This document shows, piece after piece, positions 25,929 to 33,574 of a DNA stretch of 43,556 nucleotides. How positions within the stretch are numbered: the stretch's first letter is position 1; the number at the start of each line of letters is the position of its first letter. The position numbers and the translations under genes are program-made. Source of the DNA: Bacillota bacterium (GTDB taxonomy: Bacteria; Bacillota; Clostridia; Peptostreptococcales; Anaerovoracaceae); assembly GCA_029239605.1 (NCBI GenBank), contig JARBUO010000013.1, positions 1 through 43,556 of the forward strand, given 5' to 3'. The notes under the pieces are model-generated. The model saw only the letters and a list, made by a program, of their open reading frames with translations, did not search any database and was not told the origin of the DNA.

Positions 25929-26933
25929 ATGGAACTGAATATCGGAGTGATTGGAACAGGCGGGATCGGAAGGGATCATATCCGGCGGATCACGGAGGTG
26001 GTTGCCGGTGCTAGGGTCGCCGCCGTTACGGATATCGATGCCGAGCTTGCGGGAACGGTTGCGAATCAATATCAAACACGCTTTCTGCCAAGCGCGGAGG
26101 AATTGATCCAATCGCCGGAAGTGGATGCCGTGGTCATCGCCTCCTGGGATCCCACACATGCGGAATATGTGCATGCCTGCATTCGGGAAAGCAAACAGGT
26201 TTTGTGCGAAAAACCGCTTGCATCCACTGCGGACGACTGCAGAAGGATTATCGACGCTGAGATTGCGCAGGGTAAGAAACTCGTTCAGGTTGGATTTATG
26301 CGACGGTATGACAAGGACTATCTGTCTATGAAGGCCGCAATTAAACAAGGGAACATCGGTGCGCCCCTGATGGTTCACGCCTGCCATAGGAACCGTACGC
26401 ATATCGCAAGCCATACCAATGATATGACCATTACCAATTCGGGAGTTCATGAAATCGATATCCTGAGATGGATGCTGGAGGAAGAATATGTATCGGCACA
26501 GGTACTTACGGGAAAGTGCAACCATTATGCGGCTCATGGTCTTCAGGATCCGCAGCTGCTGCTTCTACAGACGGAAAGCGGTATCCTGATCAATGTGGAG
26601 GTCAACATGGCCTCGGGGTATGGTTATGATATTCAATGCGAAATCGTAGGAGAGACAGGGACGGTCCGGCTCCCGGATCCCTCGGCGCTTCAACTGCGCA
26701 GTGAGGGGAGACACGGCTTTGGAATCCTTTCGGAATGGTCCCAGCGTTTCGTAGAAGCCTATGACAATGAATTCAAGCATTGGGTGAGTGATGTAAAAAG
26801 AGGCAAGCTCACGGGTCCGGATTCATGGGACGGCTATGCAGCCTGTATAACGGCGGAGGCTCTGATCCGTGCGAGAAATGAAGGAACGGCTGTCCCAATT
26901 TCTATAGGAACACGTCCCGCGTTCTATCACTAG
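25929..26933 (+). CDS. Gfo/Idh/MocA-family oxidoreductase, second copy
   Basis: A paralogue of the preceding gene (334 residues), with Rossmann loop GVIGTGGIGRDH and Lys95 in CEKPLAS. The active-site His174 is kept in SGVHEIDILRW, but the residue four positions before it is Asn170 instead of the usual Asp, so its specificity or chemistry may differ from the first copy. Start: ATG at 25929, directly after the upstream stop. Pairs of such enzymes often work in sequence on one sugar (for example oxidation, then epimerisation), which would fit here but is inference. Confidence 0.9.
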   Translation: MELNIGVIGTGGIGRDHIRRITEVVAGARVAAVTDIDAELAGTVANQYQTRFLPSAEELIQSPEVDAVVIASWDPTHAEYVHACIRESKQVLCEKPLASTADDCRRIIDAEIAQGKKLVQVGFMRRYDKDYLSMKAAIKQGNIGAPLMVHACHRNRTHIASHTNDMTITNSGVHEIDILRWMLEEEYVSAQVLTGKCNHYAAHGLQDPQLLLLQTESGILINVEVNMASGYGYDIQCEIVGETGTVRLPDPSALQLRSEGRHGFGILSEWSQRFVEAYDNEFKHWVSDVKRGKLTGPDSWDGYAACITAEALIRARNEGTAVPISIGTRPAFYH

Positions 26934-26953
26934 AACCTGATCCGTTGTCCCAA

Positions 26954-26989
26954 AAAGTAATGAGCAGTGTGGACACTGCTCATTACTTT
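26954..26989. terminator. Bidirectional terminator between convergent genes
   Basis: A perfect 17-bp stem (26954-26970 with 26973-26989) around a GG centre, with AAAG/CTTT at the base on both strands. It lies between the plus-strand dehydrogenase and the minus-strand acetyltransferase and can serve both. Confidence 0.88.
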
Positions 26990-27043
26990 CAATTACATTG
27001 CTTTAAATAAAATAAATTTTGTTTTTATTTTTTGCGATCATTG

Positions 27044-27499
27044 TTATTCGATCTCCGTCTCCATCAAAACCTCGTCGCAATTGGGGAACTTTGGACAGTT
27101 CAGGCAGTCTTTCCAGATCTTGTGAGGCATGCCGTCCTTGCTGATTTCATTAAAGCCGCATTTTTCGAAAAATGCAGTCTGATAAGTCAGGGTAAATACT
27201 TTTTTAATGCCAAGCTCTTTGGCTTCTTCCAAAAAGTGTTTCACAAGTTGTTTTCCGACGCCTTGTCCAGAAAAGCTCTCTTTTACAGCAAGAGTTCTGA
27301 CCTCGGCGAGGTCAACCCAAAGAATGGAAAGGGCTCCGATACCCACAACTTCACCGTTCTCCTCCATGACGGAGTAATTTCTGATATCCTCATATATGGC
27401 ACTTCTGGAGCGCGCCAGCATTAATCCCTTTTTTGCATAATGATACACTAATTTATGTATTGCCTCTGAGTCAGACAAACGAGCCTTTCTGATGATCAT
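27044..27499 (-). CDS. GNAT N-acetyltransferase, ArgA-like
   Basis: A small acetyl-CoA-dependent acetyltransferase of 151 residues. The acetyl-CoA loop motif is VKESFSGQGVGKQLV, and the C-terminal TAFFEKCGF is typical of stand-alone GNAT amino-acid acetyltransferases sometimes assigned as N-acetylglutamate synthases. A short Cys-rich tail (CLNCPKFPNC) follows, as in many clostridial homologues. Start: the ATG at 27499, with AAAGGAAA upstream, begins the domain (MIIRKARLSDSEAI); the open frame before it has no family similarity. A role in arginine synthesis is possible but no arg genes are nearby. Confidence 0.85.
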   Translation of the reverse strand: MIIRKARLSDSEAIHKLVYHYAKKGLMLARSRSAIYEDIRNYSVMEENGEVVGIGALSILWVDLAEVRTLAVKESFSGQGVGKQLVKHFLEEAKELGIKKVFTLTYQTAFFEKCGFNEISKDGMPHKIWKDCLNCPKFPNCDEVLMETEIE

Positions 27500-27807
27500 A
27501 CTATATATCGTTTCCTTTCTATTGCATTCCCACGCAGACCGCCCGATAACGCAGCAAATATCAAACGGATAGCGCATGTGAGTATTTCCGTATATCATAA
27601 CAGATTTGGAATGAAATCTCAATACATAATATTCATAAATTTGCATAAAAATTCATTCGCGGTGAAACCCTGTCTCATTCCCGGTGCCTATGCCTTAACG
27701 CTGCTGAACAGGGTTAATATGACTTCCAAACATGGTATTTTATCATTGCAGATTCTTGTATTCCCTCCAGTTTTCATTGTAATAAAACTAGCAATTTTTC
27801 GATTTCG

Positions 27808-27835
27808 TTGATTTGCAAGGGAAATATGCTATCAT
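27808..27835 (+). promoter_or_regulatory. Promoter candidate for the DUF4125/DUF4037 pair
   Basis: TTGATT (27808-27813), a 16-bp spacer and TATCAT (27830-27835). The spacer 27500-27887 otherwise holds only AT-rich sequence and unsupported short open frames. Confidence 0.45.
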
Positions 27836-27887
27836 ACTGTTAAATCCAAGGGAGAAATAAGGATAAAAAGAGCAGGAGGTTCCTTTC

Positions 27888-28526
27888 ATGTATGATACAA
27901 TGAAACCCGAAAAACGGAACTTTATCATCGAAAGAATGCTAAGAGTAGAGTGGGATATGTTTCAGAGGGTAGGCAGCTCTGACGGCAAAGCCCAATGTCA
28001 GGAAGACTGGCATACATTTCATATTATGCGGTATTCCTATTACAATGCGTGGAGCAACAGCATGATTCTCAGTTATGTACGGGATCTTGAAGAAGCCATG
28101 AACGCAGAACGGAATTTAATCACCGAGAAGTACGCCTATATGATGGAATACACCGATCCCGAATACTTTAACAGCAGACTGCAGCCATATTTGCCGGCAG
28201 TGGATGAGGAAACAAGGCGGCTTATCGATGAAATTGCAGCCTATCTGGTAAGCTGTGATCAGGAATTTGTGCAGCAATATCCTAGGATCGGCCGCAAAGG
28301 CAGACCCATTGAGGCAGCAAAGGACAACGCCGCTGCCACCTCCGCAGAAACCTATACCAAGGGAGAGCTGCGCACTTATTCAAAGTACACACTGCGACAC
28401 TTTGCGGACTATGTTCGCAGCTGCAGGGAAAACGGAACAAACTTTGCGTTTCTGGTGAAGGACAAAATGGTTCGGATGTATGGATATACTTCTCTTGATG
28501 ATGCGGAAGCTAAAATGAGCGTATAA
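27888..28526 (+). CDS. DUF4125-family protein
   Basis: A soluble protein of 212 residues that I assign to DUF4125, a family of unknown function, from its overall sequence (EWDMFQRVGSSDGKAQCQ, then TFHIMRYSYYNAWS). It is rich in Tyr and Trp, with no signal peptide or membrane segment. Start: ATG at 27888 after AGGAGGT. The DUF4037/TPR gene follows 58 bases later on the same strand; the two probably act together. No catalytic site can be named with confidence. Confidence 0.75.
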   Translation: MYDTMKPEKRNFIIERMLRVEWDMFQRVGSSDGKAQCQEDWHTFHIMRYSYYNAWSNSMILSYVRDLEEAMNAERNLITEKYAYMMEYTDPEYFNSRLQPYLPAVDEETRRLIDEIAAYLVSCDQEFVQQYPRIGRKGRPIEAAKDNAAATSAETYTKGELRTYSKYTLRHFADYVRSCRENGTNFAFLVKDKMVRMYGYTSLDDAEAKMSV

Positions 28527-28584
28527 AAAAATGTTTAAAAAAATGATGTAGGAAAAGAATCATGATATGTAGGCGGGTTGCCAT

Positions 28585-30366
28585 ATGAAATCGGAAAAGT
28601 TTTATCAGCAGCTGGATATGCTGTTTCGCAGCGGCAAGATACAAGAAGCAGAGCGTTACATAAGAGAAACAATGGAACAAGTGCGGCAGGACAATGATCT
28701 TTCCGCACTGATTTCCCTTGCAAATGAACTCGGCGGCGTTTTTCGCGTTACAGGACGGCTGGAAGAAGCGAAGAAGATCTATCAAGTCGCATTGGAGGCG
28801 ATTCGCGTGCTTGGCTTGGAAGATACCGAGCAGCATGGAACGACACTGCTGAATCTGGCCAGTGTTCATTCCGAGGGAAAGGAAGCAGCTGAAGCCCTTG
28901 CTCTCTATAATATGGCCGCAGAAATTTTTAGTAAAAAAGGTTTGTCACAGGATTACCGGATGGCAGCCCTTTATAATAATATAAGTCATGTGTATGACCT
29001 GCTTGAGAAGGCGGATCAGGCACTTCTCTATGCAGAGAAATCATTGTGTATCGTGAAAGATCTGCCAGCACATGAAGTTGAGCTGGCAACAACTTACTCA
29101 ACGCTGGCAGTGAGATACCTGAAGCTCCAGGAGGAAGCCAAGGCAGAGAGCGCACTGGCAGAGGCAGAACGAATTTTCAATGCTTTGCCGGGAAAGCCTA
29201 ACGTGCATTATGCTGCAACTTTGAATTCTTTTGGTGATCTGCGCTATCGTCAGCAGCGATATGCAGAAGCAGTGTCCTGCTTTGAGAGGGCACTGCGTAT
29301 CCTTACTGAAAACTATGGTGAAAGCAGTGCTTATGCTGATGTAACCAGGACGAATCTGGAGAAAGCCCGGAGACTGCTGGCACCAACAAAATCCTCGGAC
29401 AGGGTCAATTTGAACAAAGATATGAGGATGACGGGAATGGGGCTGTCTGAGGCATATTTTAATGAATTCGGAAGAACCATGATCAGGGATCAGTTTCCGG
29501 AGTATGAAAAATATATGGCCATCGGTTTGGTGGGAGAAGGTTCTGAGTGTTTTGGCTTTGACGATGAGCTCTCTGAGAGCCATGATTTCGGACCGGGATT
29601 TTGTATCTGGCTTCCGAACGATATTTATCGAGTCGCGGGAGCACAGATTCAGGAAGCATATGACCGGCTTCCCAAGAACTATCGAAATCAATACCGCGCC
29701 ATAACGCCGGAAGGGAGCGGAAGAATCGGTGTTTTCAGCATCGAAGGTTTCTATAAAAAATACACAGGATGTACTGACGCTCCGAAAGATCCAGTTGAGT
29801 GGCTCTTCGCGCCGGAAACCAGTCTGGCAACCGTGACCAACGGTAAGGTTTTCCTTGACCACTGGGGAGCGTTCAGCAGAATTCGCAGCGGGCTTCTTGC
29901 CTTCTATCCCAGGGATATTCTCTTGAAAAAACTGGCTGCAAGAATTGCAATGATGTCGCAGTCGGGTCAATATAATTATGAGCGATGCATGAAACGGGGA
30001 GAAGCAGCAGCGGCGTATCTTTCCTGCGCAGAGTTCATCAAAAACACAATCTCTGCAGTCTATTTGCTGAACAGAAGATACATGCCTTTCTATAAATGGA
30101 TGTTCCGCGGCATGGATCAGCTGGAACGGCTGAAAGAAATCAAACCTATGCTGGAACGGCTGGCATCAGTGCCGGACACTCCATCCTCCACCGCGGCAAA
30201 AGCAGAACTCATTGAACGGGTCTGCATCCTGGTAAGGGATGAATTAAAAAATCAGAATATGATCTCCGGGTCGGATCCCTTTCTGAACAGCCATTGCCAG
30301 GATCTTATGAGCAGAATAGAAGATCCAAGGATTAAGGGGCTGCCTGTTATGTTTGACGGCAAATAA
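28585..30366 (+). CDS. TPR-repeat protein with C-terminal DUF4037 domain
   Basis: A cytoplasmic protein of 593 residues in two parts. Residues about 5-265 are helical TPR-type repeats (several A-L-Y and A-x-x-x-F patterns about 40 residues apart). Residues about 290-520 resemble DUF4037, with GLVGEGSECFGFDDELS (315-330) and a following HDFGPGF. This looks like a nucleotidyltransferase-fold motif with Asp334 as a candidate metal ligand (inference). Start: ATG at 28585; the ribosome site GGCGGG is modest. It follows the DUF4125 gene and precedes an SMR pump gene. The substrate and role are unknown. Confidence 0.75.
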   Translation: MKSEKFYQQLDMLFRSGKIQEAERYIRETMEQVRQDNDLSALISLANELGGVFRVTGRLEEAKKIYQVALEAIRVLGLEDTEQHGTTLLNLASVHSEGKEAAEALALYNMAAEIFSKKGLSQDYRMAALYNNISHVYDLLEKADQALLYAEKSLCIVKDLPAHEVELATTYSTLAVRYLKLQEEAKAESALAEAERIFNALPGKPNVHYAATLNSFGDLRYRQQRYAEAVSCFERALRILTENYGESSAYADVTRTNLEKARRLLAPTKSSDRVNLNKDMRMTGMGLSEAYFNEFGRTMIRDQFPEYEKYMAIGLVGEGSECFGFDDELSESHDFGPGFCIWLPNDIYRVAGAQIQEAYDRLPKNYRNQYRAITPEGSGRIGVFSIEGFYKKYTGCTDAPKDPVEWLFAPETSLATVTNGKVFLDHWGAFSRIRSGLLAFYPRDILLKKLAARIAMMSQSGQYNYERCMKRGEAAAAYLSCAEFIKNTISAVYLLNRRYMPFYKWMFRGMDQLERLKEIKPMLERLASVPDTPSSTAAKAELIERVCILVRDELKNQNMISGSDPFLNSHCQDLMSRIEDPRIKGLPVMFDGK

Positions 30367-30492
30367 CCATCTTTGCTATACTATTCCCTGGTACAGCGTA
30401 TTCTGAGAATTCATCCTGAGTATCTAACCTTTGGTTTAGTATACGATGTACTGGTAAACAACCGCAGCAATGAAAAGAGGAGCAAAGAAAAT

Positions 30493-30822
30493 ATGGGATA
30501 TGTATATTTGGCATTTGCCATTGCAGGAGAACTGATCGGAACGACGTACCTTAAGTATTCAGAGGGGTACACCAAGCCGCTGCCCACAATCGTCAGCATT
30601 GCTGCTTATGGGATCTGCTTTTATTTGTTCTCAAAATCACTTCTAACGATCAATCTGAGTATTGCCTATGCCACATGGTCTGCAGTCGGCCTTATCATTA
30701 CTGCACTGATTTCGGTTTTCATCTTTCGAGAAGGAATTACACCAGCGGGAATCGCTGCACTGATTATGATAACGGCAGGAGTTATCATACTGAATCTCTA
30801 TGGAGCACCCATAAAAGGGTAA
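30493..30822 (+). CDS. SMR-family multidrug/quaternary-cation efflux protein (EmrE-like)
   Basis: A four-helix membrane protein of 109 residues, the normal SMR length. The essential membrane Glu (Glu13, equivalent to EmrE Glu14) is in AGELIGTTYLK; Tyr39 and Trp62 match EmrE Tyr40 and Trp63. These are the residues for proton-coupled export of hydrophobic or quaternary cations. Start: ATG at 30493 after AGAGGAG; an open frame starting 120 bases earlier is not SMR-like. It lies just upstream of the choline-lyase operon, so export of a methylated amine is an attractive idea, but a terminator separates them and the substrate is not shown. Confidence 0.9.
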   Translation: MGYVYLAFAIAGELIGTTYLKYSEGYTKPLPTIVSIAAYGICFYLFSKSLLTINLSIAYATWSAVGLIITALISVFIFREGITPAGIAALIMITAGVIILNLYGAPIKG

Positions 30823-30854
30823 GCAAAATCACTCTCTAACGATAATCCAATCAG

Positions 30855-30883
30855 GACTGCCCAGGGCAGTCTTTTGTTTTTTT
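30855..30883 (+). terminator. Rho-independent terminator after the SMR gene
   Basis: Stem GACTGCC (30855-30861) with GGCAGTC (30865-30871), a three-base loop, then TTTTGTTTTTTT. It isolates the following microcompartment operon. Confidence 0.88.
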
Positions 30884-31337
30884 GGGAGTAATAATTCTAT
30901 TGAAGTAAAAAATCAGACAATTCGCACAAATTGTTGCGTGAGTCCATGGAGATTATCCAATAATTTTTATCGGAAAAAACCGGAAGTTTTACCAATAAAC
31001 CATTGAAAACTACGGGTTTGGGCTTTAAGCTAAGTGCCTGGACCTCTTCTAACAAATAACATGCTTACAAAATTGATTTTTTAAAATAATTCACTGGCAA
31101 TAGTGCAAAAATATAACGATAGTGCAATTGTATCAAAAAAAATAAAGGATATTATGCAGTAAACTATTTCAATTAATACCATGAAAAAAGTATGCGGTCA
31201 GTTATTATTTAGATGTGGCACGTTTCTGATTTATCCGACTGAGCGTGGCAAGACAAATACCGGTCATTATTATTTCTAATAAATGATAATACATCCAAAC
31301 CAAAAGCCGTTTAATAATGAAAGGAGAATTTTGTTCA
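30884..31337 (+). promoter_or_regulatory. Long AT-rich leader of the choline microcompartment operon
   Basis: A 454-bp gene-free stretch. It holds a palindromic site at 30923-30938 (inner ACAA-a-TTGT) and a 9-bp direct repeat ATAGTGCAA at 31100-31108 and 31119-31127, 19 bp apart. A weak promoter lies directly after the second copy: TTGTAT (31128-31133), 16 bp, TATTAT (31150-31155). Two in-phase direct repeats just upstream of a poor -35 are typical of activator binding. About 180 bases of further leader precede the first gene. No known riboswitch fold was recognised. Confidence 0.5.
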
Positions 31338-32429
31338 ATGAGCGAAGTTTCAGGATCAGTTAACGCATCTACGGTTGCTGCGAAAAAAAAGTTATCATCT
31401 CAATTTTTTAAGAAGGGTGTTACCGTAGCGATACTTTCCGGTATGTGCTATGGACTCTATTCGGCATTTTTGACCCTTGGTATGTCCAGCGGTATCTGGG
31501 CCGACTGGTATGGCGTAAACACGGCTGCATTATCAGCATTCGTAATTACATACATGCTCGGAGCACTGGGCAGCGCCATCAATGATACCATCAGCGCAAT
31601 TTGGTGTATGGGTATTGCAGCATTCAAAGGCAAGCTGGGCGACTTCTTCAGAACGCTGAAGACAAAACCCGGAAGAGTCATGATGTTTGCTGCAATCATC
31701 GGCGGACCTGTAGCAAGCACAGCTTACGTTGTAGCGTTACAGATGGCCGGTTCCATTGTTATTCCGATCACAGCCCTCTGCCCCGCGATCGGAGCTATTC
31801 TTGCCAGAATTCTGTTCAAACAAAAGTTAAATGCGCGTATGATTGTCGGTATCGCAATCTGCTTCGCTGCCAGCATGATGATCGGAAGCACAAGCTTCAG
31901 TGCAGATGCTCCGGCAGGATTGGCACTGGGTATTCTTATCGCCTTTATCGCTGCATTTGGATGGGGCCTTGAAGGCTGCGTAGCCGGTTACGGAACTTCC
32001 ATGATCGACTATGAAATCGGTATTACCATTCGTCAGGTAACTTCCGGACTTTCCAACCTGATTATCCTGGTTCCAATTTTCGGAATCCTTGCAGGCGGCG
32101 GTTTCGGACTTTCCGCAGGACTGGTTGTTGATGCAATCACAAGCGGACCTGCAATGATTTGGTTCATCGTCAGCGGATTCTTCGCAGTATTTGCGTACAG
32201 CTTATGGTACAAAGGAAACAGCATGTGCGGAGCTGCACTCGGTATGGCTTGTAACGGCGCTTACTCCTTCTGGGGTCCGTTCTTCTGCTGGATCGTACTG
32301 GGCGTAGTTGTCGGTCAGGATGGATGGGCACTTGCTCCTATCGCTTGGGCTGCTGCCATCGTAATGGTTATCGGTATCCTTATGATTTCTATGAATCCCT
32401 TAGATCTGTTCAGAAAGAAGGAGGCTTAA
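31338..32429 (+). CDS. DMT-superfamily (EamA-like) membrane transporter
   Basis: An integral membrane protein of 363 residues with about ten hydrophobic segments in the EamA/DMT pattern. The conserved mid-protein segment is ITALCPAIGAILARILFKQKL, at the junction of the two five-helix repeats. Start: the ATG at 31338 follows AAAGGAG; the frame is open from 31317, but that codon has no ribosome site. It is the first gene of the microcompartment operon. Such genes occur in several microcompartment loci, and import of choline or export of trimethylamine or ethanol would fit (inference). Nothing in the sequence proves the substrate. Confidence 0.82.
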   Translation: MSEVSGSVNASTVAAKKKLSSQFFKKGVTVAILSGMCYGLYSAFLTLGMSSGIWADWYGVNTAALSAFVITYMLGALGSAINDTISAIWCMGIAAFKGKLGDFFRTLKTKPGRVMMFAAIIGGPVASTAYVVALQMAGSIVIPITALCPAIGAILARILFKQKLNARMIVGIAICFAASMMIGSTSFSADAPAGLALGILIAFIAAFGWGLEGCVAGYGTSMIDYEIGITIRQVTSGLSNLIILVPIFGILAGGGFGLSAGLVVDAITSGPAMIWFIVSGFFAVFAYSLWYKGNSMCGAALGMACNGAYSFWGPFFCWIVLGVVVGQDGWALAPIAWAAAIVMVIGILMISMNPLDLFRKKEA

Positions 32430-32433
32430 TCCA

Positions 32434-32700
32434 ATGAAACCACTGAATTACGCAATTTTAAAATATTTCACAAAAGTCAGAGAAGCCTGTGCAGACGATG
32501 TAATCAATGCGTTAAAAGGCGAGTACGGAAATTTCAAAGCACTGAAAAAGCCTGCTGTAATTGAAGCCATCATGACTGCGGAAGCAAACGGTCTTCTGGA
32601 AGAAACCAAATTTGACGTGGATTCCAAAGGAGAACTGAGAGTTTACTACAGAGCCCACGCAGAAGGAGCTGCTACCATCAACAGCTACATTCCCGACTAG
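32434..32700 (+). CDS. Small winged-helix-like protein of unknown function
   Basis: Not recognised at family level. An 88-residue protein starting four bases after the transporter stop. The predicted order is helix (NYAILKYFTKV), helix (CADDVINALKGEY), helix (KKPAVIEAIMTAEANGLL) and a beta-hairpin wing (KFDVDSKGELRVYYRAH), the pattern of a winged helix. It sits inside the operon ahead of the shell genes. The shell protein EutK carries a C-terminal helix-turn-helix of similar size, so a nucleic-acid-binding or regulatory role is possible. Alternatively it is a small assembly factor. Confidence 0.6.
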   Translation: MKPLNYAILKYFTKVREACADDVINALKGEYGNFKALKKPAVIEAIMTAEANGLLEETKFDVDSKGELRVYYRAHAEGAATINSYIPD

Positions 32701-32762
32701 AGTATGCCTGCTGAGGAGAAAACACACCAGACAGGATATCGGTTATAAAAAATCAAATCTAA

Positions 32763-32803
32763 CAGGAGAAAGGTGCAGGCGGAATTGCCTGCGCCAGCTC
32801 CTG
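32763..32803 (+). other. Strong intercistronic hairpin before the shell genes
   Basis: The inner stem GGTGCAGGC/GCCTGCGCC (nine pairs, one G-T) around GGAATT, and the outer stem CAGGAG/CTCCTG, close 32763-32803. It is followed by AAAAATATTTG, not a T-run. It probably marks an mRNA cleavage or stability boundary ahead of the abundant shell proteins. Confidence 0.7.
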
Positions 32804-32857
32804 AAAAATATTTGAATAAATGATAAATAATGAAAATTGAAAAAGGAGGAAGAAGAA

Positions 32858-33154
32858 GTGAGATATTACGGTGAAGAAGCATTAGGTCTTGTAGAAACAT
32901 TAGGAATGGTACCTGCCATCGAAGCTGCTGACAAGATGCTTAAGGCAGCTGAAGTAGAACTGATCTCCTATGAAAACGTTGGTTCCACTCTCGTTACCAT
33001 CATGGTAAAAGGAGATGTTGCAGCAGTAAGAGCGGCAGTTGAAGCAGGTGCGGAAGCAGCAGCAGCAATTGGAAAACTGACAGCCCATAATGTAATGCCA
33101 AGACCGATCAAAGGCGTTGGCGACATTGTTTCGGTTCATGATATCGATCTGTAG
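32858..33154 (+). CDS. BMC-H microcompartment shell protein
   Basis: A single-BMC-domain hexameric shell protein of 98 residues, of the PduA/EutM type (ALGLVETLGMVPAIEAADKM, then KGDVAAVRAAVEAG). The pore loop is VGST (about residues 41-44). Start: GTG at 32858, eight bases after AAAAGGAGG; a TTG further upstream lies before the ribosome site. It is the first of two consecutive BMC-H genes and would form the facets of the choline compartment. Confidence 0.95.
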   Translation: MRYYGEEALGLVETLGMVPAIEAADKMLKAAEVELISYENVGSTLVTIMVKGDVAAVRAAVEAGAEAAAAIGKLTAHNVMPRPIKGVGDIVSVHDIDL

Positions 33155-33207
33155 AATGGCAGATAGGAATTCAAAATATGATTTATTAAGGAAAGGGACG
33201 ACAACAA

Positions 33208-33510
33208 ATGGAAAGATTTGAAGCGTTAGGATTAATTGAAACATTCGGTCTGGTTTTCATTCTGGAAGCGGCAGACGCAATGTGCAAAGCTGCAGACGTT
33301 GAACTGATCGGATATGAAAACGTTGCTTCCGGATATATTTCCGTACTGGTACGGGGAGATGTGGGAGCATGCAAAACCGCTGTAGAAGCAGGCGTCAAAG
33401 CCGTTAACGATATGGGTGCTGAAGTCTACAGCTCTGTCGTAATTGCCAGACCACATCAGGATCTGGAAAAGATTATTGCGCGTTACTCCCTCGACAAGCT
33501 GCTGGCATAA
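33208..33510 (+). CDS. BMC-H microcompartment shell protein, second copy
   Basis: A second single-domain shell protein (100 residues): EALGLIETFGLVFILEAADAM and VRGDVGACKTAVEAG. The pore loop is VASG (39-42), differing from the VGST of its neighbour, so the two hexamers may pass different metabolites. Two Cys residues (Cys26 and Cys55) are absent from the neighbour. Start: ATG at 33208 after AAGGAAAGGG, 53 bases after the first shell gene. Confidence 0.95.
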   Translation: MERFEALGLIETFGLVFILEAADAMCKAADVELIGYENVASGYISVLVRGDVGACKTAVEAGVKAVNDMGAEVYSSVVIARPHQDLEKIIARYSLDKLLA

Positions 33511-33574
33511 GCTGCGGCAAAGTAGTTATCATCGGCTGTTTTAGCAGTCATACAGAAAAAGGAGAGTTTAGAAA

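Noticed and set aside
27578-27811. Open frame of 77 codons before the DUF4125 gene
   Set aside because: No ribosome site or recognisable protein, and the AT-rich region probably holds promoters.
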